A DNA stretch of 10,274 nucleotides. Origin: an uncultured Litorilinea sp. (lineage in GTDB: Bacteria > Chloroflexota > Anaerolineae > Caldilineales > Caldilineaceae). Positions 7,069 to 10,274 of the stretch are shown one piece after another. The notes beneath the pieces were generated by a model that worked only from the letters and a program-made list of their open reading frames with translations, made no database searches and was not told the origin of the DNA. Location: assembly GCA_937922105.1 (NCBI GenBank), contig CAKZVN010000237.1, positions 1 to 10,274 of the forward strand, in the 5' to 3' direction. The translations under genes were made by a program, and so were the position numbers. Numbering within the stretch: the stretch's first letter is position 1; every line of letters starts with the position of its first letter.

Positions 7069-7070
7069 CC

Positions 7071-7922
7071 ATGACGCGTCCTTTCGACCTGGTCGCGCTG
7101 GACCTGGACGGCACCATCCTGGACCTCTACCATCACCGTCCCATCAGCACGGCGGTAGCGTCGGCGATTGCCGCGGTGCAGGACGCGGGCATTCCTGTGA
7201 CCATCGCCACCGGGCGCACGCTGGACTATGTGCGCGAGCACATCGCCCACTTGGGTATCGTGACACCGGTGGTGACCACACAGGGCGCCGTCATCGGCGA
7301 CCCGGTGAGCGGCAAGATTCTCCAGCAGACCGCGATTGCCCTCCCGACTGCGCGCCGGGCCGCGGCATGGATTGACGCGCGCGATCTGATCACCGCGTTC
7401 TATTTCCTCACCGACGACGGGCGCATCCGCATCCTGCAAAACCGCAGCGGGGACGAGGTCACGTTCTACGACCATGTCTTTGGTCATCCGCGCAGCCTAC
7501 AGGCGAACTTTTCTCCGCTCTTGGCTCCGGCAGACGCGCGCCCGCCGCTGAAATTCATCGTCATCCAGCCTGCGCACGACAACGGCGACGGCTTGGTGGA
7601 AGAGCTGCGCCGCACCTTTCACCCGGACTTGACCATCACGCGCACCCATCCCCGGCTGGTGGAAGGAACCGCGCCGGGGATTGACAAGGGGCAGGGGTTG
7701 CGCCGCCTGTGCGACTATCTGGGCATCGAGCCGGGACGCGTGCTTGCCATGGGCGACAGCGACAATGACATCCCCATGCTGGAGATGGCAGGCTATGCGG
7801 TTGCCATGGGCAATGCGTCGCCTGGCGTGCTTGCCGTCGCCGACTACACTGCGCCGCCGGTGGAAGAGGACGGCGCCGCGGTTGCGTTGCGCGAACTGGT
7901 GCTGGAGCCGCTGCGTCGCTAG
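7071..7922 (+). CDS. HAD-superfamily phosphatase, Cof type (IIB)
   Basis: The 283-residue protein has all four HAD motifs. Motif I is L-D-L-D-G-T-I-L, with nucleophile Asp11 and acid/base Asp13. Motif II is the Thr of T-I-A-T-G-R-T. Motif III is Lys206 in D-K-G-Q-G-L-R-R-L. Motif IV is G-D-S-D-N-D-I-P-M-L at 228-237, followed by A-V-A-M-G-N-A. The long cap between motifs II and III and the G-D-S-x-N-D form point to the Cof/YidA-like class IIB. These cytoplasmic Mg-dependent enzymes usually dephosphorylate sugar phosphates or flavin/cofactor phosphates; the substrate here cannot be predicted. The ATG at 7071 lies 2 bases after the lgt stop, so translation is probably coupled to lgt. An upstream in-frame ATG at 6951 lies inside lgt and would add 40 unrelated residues, so I reject it. 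Confidence 0.93.
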   Translation: MTRPFDLVALDLDGTILDLYHHRPISTAVASAIAAVQDAGIPVTIATGRTLDYVREHIAHLGIVTPVVTTQGAVIGDPVSGKILQQTAIALPTARRAAAWIDARDLITAFYFLTDDGRIRILQNRSGDEVTFYDHVFGHPRSLQANFSPLLAPADARPPLKFIVIQPAHDNGDGLVEELRRTFHPDLTITRTHPRLVEGTAPGIDKGQGLRRLCDYLGIEPGRVLAMGDSDNDIPMLEMAGYAVAMGNASPGVLAVADYTAPPVEEDGAAVALRELVLEPLRR

Positions 7923-7945
7923 CAGGCCCTTGCGCGCGTCCTGCT
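7921..7945. terminator. Weak hairpin between convergent genes (possible terminator)
   Basis: AGCAGG (7921-7926) and CCTGCT (7940-7945) form a 6-base-pair stem with a 13-base loop in the 57-base gap where the HAD gene and the minus-strand permease-like gene converge. Position favours a bidirectional terminator, but there is no following T-run on the plus strand and the stem overlaps the HAD stop codon. Weak call. Confidence 0.2.
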
Positions 7946-7979
7946 GAGGCGTGTGGCGCGGAAAAATCCCGGCTGTTCG

Positions 7980-9290
7980 TCACCGGCGGGTAGCCCACCC
8001 CAACAACCACGCCCCAACGAGCGCCATCCCCCCATGCAGCAAGATCGCCGCGCCGCGTACTGCGGGCGTAGCTTCGCCTGTCAGCATTACCGTGCCCAGC
8101 GTGGGCAAAGCGCGTGCCGGGTCGAAGCCGGGCACCAACTCCAGCGCAAAGGCATGCGCCAACCAGAGTGCCGCCAGGGCTGTCGCGCTGCGAAGCGCCG
8201 CGCCGCTGCGGAGCGCGTCCGCGCCTAACCCGCACAGCGACATCCCCACCAGCAGCGCGAGCGCAATTGCCAAGCTCCACGGCGCGAGCGACCACGGCAA
8301 CAGGCGGGCGAACAAGGCCGAAGCCACGGGACAGAAAAGCCATAGCGCGACCGCGCCGAGCCATGCGCGCCGTGCCCCGACAACCCCGCGCAGACCATGC
8401 GCTACGCCCAACCCTAGTCCCGCGCTCAACCCTACCACCAGCGCCCAGTGTAGCAGCCAAGATGCCCCGCCCACGGCAAGCAAACCTTGCCCGGCAAGCG
8501 TGGGCGCAGTGATGACCTGGGCGATCACCGGCGCAAAGGGCGCGGCTAGCCACGTCACGAGCAGTACGGTACCGGCCCACGAGGTTCGTGCTGCGTCGGC
8601 ATGGGTCGGTGTCGAGGACGGGCGGGGCACAAGCGCCGCCAATACTAGCGCGGGCACAGCCAAGCCCAAACTCATGGACGCGGCCAAACCCCAGGCCTGA
8701 GTTACCCACAGATTGGTCAGCCGCCAACTGGCCCAGGTGTGCGCGGCGTTAAACGGCTCGCCGCGGGTGAGGGTCAAGAGCAGCCCGGCCTCGGTGAGCG
8801 CGTACCAGGCGGGTAGAAGCGCCGCCACGCGCCGGTGTCCGTGCGTCAACAGCCAGGCGACCGGCGGCGTGGTTTGCCACACCAGCACCAACGCCGTACA
8901 GAGCAGTGCGATCTCAGTCTGGGCGAGGATCAACCACGGCTCCAGCGCAGGGCGCCAGAGCAGCCCCACCACGGCGCCGGGCAAAAAGAGCGGCGCCAAC
9001 AGCAGGCTGTGCCCGCGGCGCGGCAACCCCAGGCACGCCCACCCCATAGCCAAGAGCAACGTCACTGGCGTCGTACCCAGCACGAGCCAGGCGCTATTGC
9101 TCACGGCGTTGCGAAAGAGATAGCTGCGTAGAGGCGCGAGCGCGGTCTCCGGCGCCAAGCGCCAGGTCGCGGCTGTCCAGGCATAGGGCGGTGACAGGGA
9201 CACCCAGAGCGTCAGCAGCCCCAGCGCCAGGACGATGCCTACAATCAGCAGCGCCGGCGCGCGTCCGCCCCAGCCCGCGCGGGGTGTCAT
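7980..9290 (-). CDS. 12-segment membrane protein resembling a fused, shortened MalF-MalG-type ABC permease
   Basis: The 436-residue protein is almost entirely hydrophobic. I count about twelve membrane segments in two sets of six (roughly 11-32, 64-89, 94-115, 124-146, 155-175, 195-220; then 240-262, 275-300, 308-330, 337-358, 367-386, 414-433). Parts of the first half look like MalF-type carbohydrate permeases: the F-R-N-A-V-S-N-S opening of segment 2, F-L-P-G-A-V-V-G-L-L-W in segment 3, and L-T-R-G-E-P-F-N-A-A-H-T at 174-185, which matches the family's L-T-x-G-G-P-x-N-A-T-x-T. The second half is compatible with a MalG-type partner. The cytoplasmic EAA loop that contacts the ATPase is not visible in either half, and each half is about 60-80 residues shorter than usual. 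It may be a permease that lost its ATPase contact, a diverged two-domain permease, or another membrane protein. No ATPase or solute-binding protein gene is in the window. The ATG at 9290 has only a weak Shine-Dalgarno (GGGA about 10 bases upstream). Confidence 0.6.
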   Translation of the reverse strand: MTPRAGWGGRAPALLIVGIVLALGLLTLWVSLSPPYAWTAATWRLAPETALAPLRSYLFRNAVSNSAWLVLGTTPVTLLLAMGWACLGLPRRGHSLLLAPLFLPGAVVGLLWRPALEPWLILAQTEIALLCTALVLVWQTTPPVAWLLTHGHRRVAALLPAWYALTEAGLLLTLTRGEPFNAAHTWASWRLTNLWVTQAWGLAASMSLGLAVPALVLAALVPRPSSTPTHADAARTSWAGTVLLVTWLAAPFAPVIAQVITAPTLAGQGLLAVGGASWLLHWALVVGLSAGLGLGVAHGLRGVVGARRAWLGAVALWLFCPVASALFARLLPWSLAPWSLAIALALLVGMSLCGLGADALRSGAALRSATALAALWLAHAFALELVPGFDPARALPTLGTVMLTGEATPAVRGAAILLHGGMALVGAWLLGWATRR

Positions 9291-9322
9291 GACGTGAGTC
9301 CCGTTCCCGGCGCGATGGCGTC

Positions 9323-9391
9323 ACGCTGAACGCAGTGAAGCGTCCTCCGCCGGTCGCGAGCAGAGCGGGGATGTTTCACTGCGTTCCACAT
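9323..9391. repeat. Two inverted copies of a short hairpin repeat with covarying stems
   Basis: The core GAACGCAGTGAA (9328-9339) recurs as its exact reverse complement TTCACTGCGTTC (9375-9386). Each core sits inside its own small stem: ACGCT/AGCGT (9323-9327 with 9339-9343) around the first, and ATGT/ACAT (9371-9374 with 9388-9391) around the second. The stem bases differ between copies but pairing is kept, while the loop is constant. The pattern resembles the abundant intergenic repeat family I recall as TCATTCTGAGCG-AGCGAAGAATC, common in Chloroflexota and other metagenomic genomes. It fills half of the 142-base gap between the GlcE-like and permease-like genes. It may be a REP-like element or a tail-to-tail pair acting as one larger hairpin. 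Confidence 0.7.
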
Positions 9392-9432
9392 GCCGGAGAT
9401 GTCTCTAGTCTCAGCCGGCCTAGGTCGCCAAC

Positions 9433-10167
9433 TCATCCCAAAATGAACGCGCCGGGGTTGAGGATAGCCGCCGGGTCCCAGCGCGCTTTGATGGCGCGCA
9501 TGAGGTCCAGCCCGTCGGGCGCGTCGCCCCAGCGGTCTAGACCGCGGTGGGGGGATGCCATGAGCAGGGCATAGCCCCCGCGGGCGACGGCGGGTGGGCG
9601 CGCCGCGTCCAGCCAAGCCGTCACTTCGCCCGCGTCGCCGGGCACACCGGCATAGAGCATGTGGTTGCCCACATCCGCGCACCACGTGGCGCCCTCGAGC
9701 ACCGCGGGGTCCAGATCGTGGAGATAGCTGCGTAGGCGGCCCGGCGGCAACCCGATGCGCGCCACCGTCTCATGGCGGGCGACGAAGTCTGCCCACAGCC
9801 CGTCGGCGGTGACGTCGTTTACCGCCACCGGAGCCGGCGCGCCCGCTTCATCCAACAGGGTCGCGATCTCGGCCCACTCCGCAGCCACATCGTCCACCAG
9901 CCCCTCCAGCGTGAAGACCAGCACCATGTCGCCTAGGAGTCCGGGGAGGGTTGCGCCCTGCACCAGGATCACCCCGGCGCTGATCAGCCAGGCAGGGACC
10001 GTCGCCGCGGCCCAAGCCAGACCGGCGGTCATCTCGTCCACTGGCAGCGCGAAGGTGCGACGCGCGCGCGGTTCGGGCAAGAGCTTGAGCGTGACATCCG
10101 CCAGCAGGCCTAATGTCCCGTGTGCGCCGATGAAGAGCTTGGTGAGGTCATAGCCTGCCACATTCTT
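9433..10167 (-). CDS. glcE: GlcE-like FAD-linked oxidase, C-terminal part; N-terminus lost at a chimeric join
   Basis: This 244-residue fragment begins at K-N-V-A-G-Y-D-L-T-K-L-F-I-G and continues G-T-L-G-L-L-A-D-V-T-L-K-L-L-P, the end of the FAD-binding domain in glycolate oxidase GlcE and related GlcD/D-lactate dehydrogenase-type proteins. The K-N-V-A-G-Y-D form is typical of GlcE. The rest is the FAD oxidase C-terminal domain, ending M-R-A-I-K-A-R-W-D-P-A-A-I-L-N-P-G-A-F, the family's usual D-P-x-x-I-L-N-P-G-x-F. GlcE works with GlcD and the iron-sulfur GlcF to oxidise glycolate to glyoxylate at the membrane; neither partner is in the window. About 140 N-terminal residues, most of the FAD-binding domain, are missing because the reading frame runs into MurC sequence. 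In the real genome the gene is probably intact. The symbol is given by resemblance only; other 2-hydroxyacid oxidase subunits are possible. Confidence 0.82.
   Translation of the reverse strand, partial: KNVAGYDLTKLFIGAHGTLGLLADVTLKLLPEPRARRTFALPVDEMTAGLAWAAATVPAWLISAGVILVQGATLPGLLGDMVLVFTLEGLVDDVAAEWAEIATLLDEAGAPAPVAVNDVTADGLWADFVARHETVARIGLPPGRLRSYLHDLDPAVLEGATWCADVGNHMLYAGVPGDAGEVTAWLDAARPPAVARGGYALLMASPHRGLDRWGDAPDGLDLMRAIKARWDPAAILNPGAFILG
10147..10167. other. Chimeric join at a 21-base stretch shared by murC and glcE
   Basis: These bases encode KNVAGYD on the minus strand. The residues upstream (V-Y-F-I-G-I-G-G-I-G-M-S-A-L-A-R-F-F) are MurC and those downstream (L-T-K-L-F-I-G-A-H-G-T-L-G) are GlcE. 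The heptapeptide belongs to both families, so the two genes can share these bases exactly. Base composition also shifts here, from roughly balanced to GC-rich. The simplest reading is a false assembly join at a short shared k-mer. Confidence 0.85.
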
Positions 10168-10257
10168 TCCACGGCTATGGAAAAATCTGGCCAGGGCGCT
10201 CATACCTATGCCACCGATACCAATAAAATAGACACTATCCAGATTAACCCACATCAT
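10147..10257 (-). CDS. murC: UDP-N-acetylmuramate-L-alanine ligase, N-terminal 37 residues only
   Basis: MurC adds L-alanine to UDP-MurNAc in peptidoglycan synthesis. The visible part is the first beta-alpha unit of its UDP-binding domain: N-L-D-S-V-Y-F-I-G-I-G-G-I-G-M-S-A-L-A-R-F-F-H-S, with the G-I-G-G-I-G-M-S-A-L-A glycine loop at 13-23 (the start codon being residue 1). The continuation G-K-N-V-A-G-Y-D is the form I associate with Bacteroidota MurC. The remaining ~420 residues are replaced by GlcE sequence. Start is the ATG at 10257; a second ATG at 10254 is out of the murG overlap. Codons are richer in A and T than in the rest of the window, consistent with a different source organism. 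Confidence 0.85.
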
Positions 10258-10274
10258 ACTTCTTCAACCAATTT
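10254..10274 (-). CDS. murG: Probable last residues of MurG, cut by the window edge
   Basis: One minus-strand frame reads K-L-V-E-E-V then TGA at 10256-10254. The stop overlaps the murC ATG (10257-10255) as ATGA. Six residues cannot identify a protein by themselves. The call rests on the usual murG-murC order of the division and cell wall cluster and on the tight ATGA overlap typical of it. Confidence 0.4.
   Translation of the reverse strand, partial: KLVEEV

Noticed and set aside
6951..7070. Upstream ATG extension of the HAD gene
   Set aside because: It lies inside lgt and its residues are lgt read in another frame; the HAD domain starts right after the ATG at 7071.
7951..8700. 249-codon plus-strand open frame opposite the permease-like gene
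   Set aside because: Its translation is Ala/Pro/Ser-rich without motifs; the minus strand shows regular membrane segments that are far better explained as coding.
9433..10257. A real 274-residue MurC-GlcE fusion enzyme
   Set aside because: The MurC part is only the first 37 residues of a ~460-residue enzyme and the oxidase lacks most of its FAD domain, so neither half could work. The join sits on sequence shared by both families.
1..10274. CRISPR arrays, tRNA, rRNA, riboswitches, transposases or defence genes
   Set aside because: I saw no regularly spaced repeats, no cloverleaf or rRNA-like sequence, no recognisable aptamer core, and no transposase, nuclease or defence motif among the translated proteins.

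Overview
This GC-rich window holds two blocks of plus-strand genes followed by a minus-strand block. It reads as a bacterial chromosome fragment from a metagenome-type assembly. The gene content and protein style (high-GC codons, a fused SGNH/DUF5989-like membrane protein, variant Lgt and PrmC motifs) make Chloroflexota my best guess, but this is an inference from family resemblance and was not tested. The last ~110-130 bases are different: they are less GC-rich and encode what looks like a Bacteroidota-type murG/murC boundary.

Layout. (1) 12-1628 encodes a membrane-anchored SGNH hydrolase with a DUF5989-like C-terminal membrane tail. (2) 1685-3567: an extended -10 promoter candidate, then a type I phosphoribosyltransferase and prfA (release factor RF1). 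(3) 3608-4516 is prmC, the RF1/RF2 glutamine methyltransferase, 40 bases after prfA, the classical prfA-prmC pair. (4) 4552-7922: a good sigma-70-type promoter with a perfect 17-base palindrome just downstream, then a sulfatase-fold hydrolase, lgt (prolipoprotein diacylglyceryl transferase) and a Cof-type HAD phosphatase. These three are tightly spaced (18 and 2 bases) and probably form one operon. (5) 7980-9290, minus strand, converges on the HAD gene. It encodes a 12-segment membrane protein that looks like a shortened, fused pair of MalF/MalG-type sugar permeases without visible EAA loops. (6) 9323-9391 holds two inverted copies of a short hairpin repeat. (7) 9433-10167, minus strand, is the C-terminal two thirds of a GlcE-like FAD-linked oxidase. 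(8) 10147-10274, minus strand, is the N-terminus of MurC and probably the last residues of MurG.

The open reading frame 9433-10257 is continuous but joins two unrelated proteins. The join falls exactly on the heptapeptide KNVAGYD, which is normal in both MurC (Bacteroidota style) and GlcE. The shared 21 bases at 10147-10167 are the likely cause of a chimeric assembly join. I regard this as the most important observation, and as an artefact until shown otherwise.

Functionally the core genes serve translation termination (prfA, prmC), nucleotide salvage (phosphoribosyltransferase) and lipoprotein maturation (lgt). I saw no CRISPR array, tRNA, rRNA, transposase or defence cassette, and no convincing undescribed multi-gene system. 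The most unusual genuine candidates are the fused permease-like protein, the SGNH-DUF5989 fusion and the covarying hairpin repeat.
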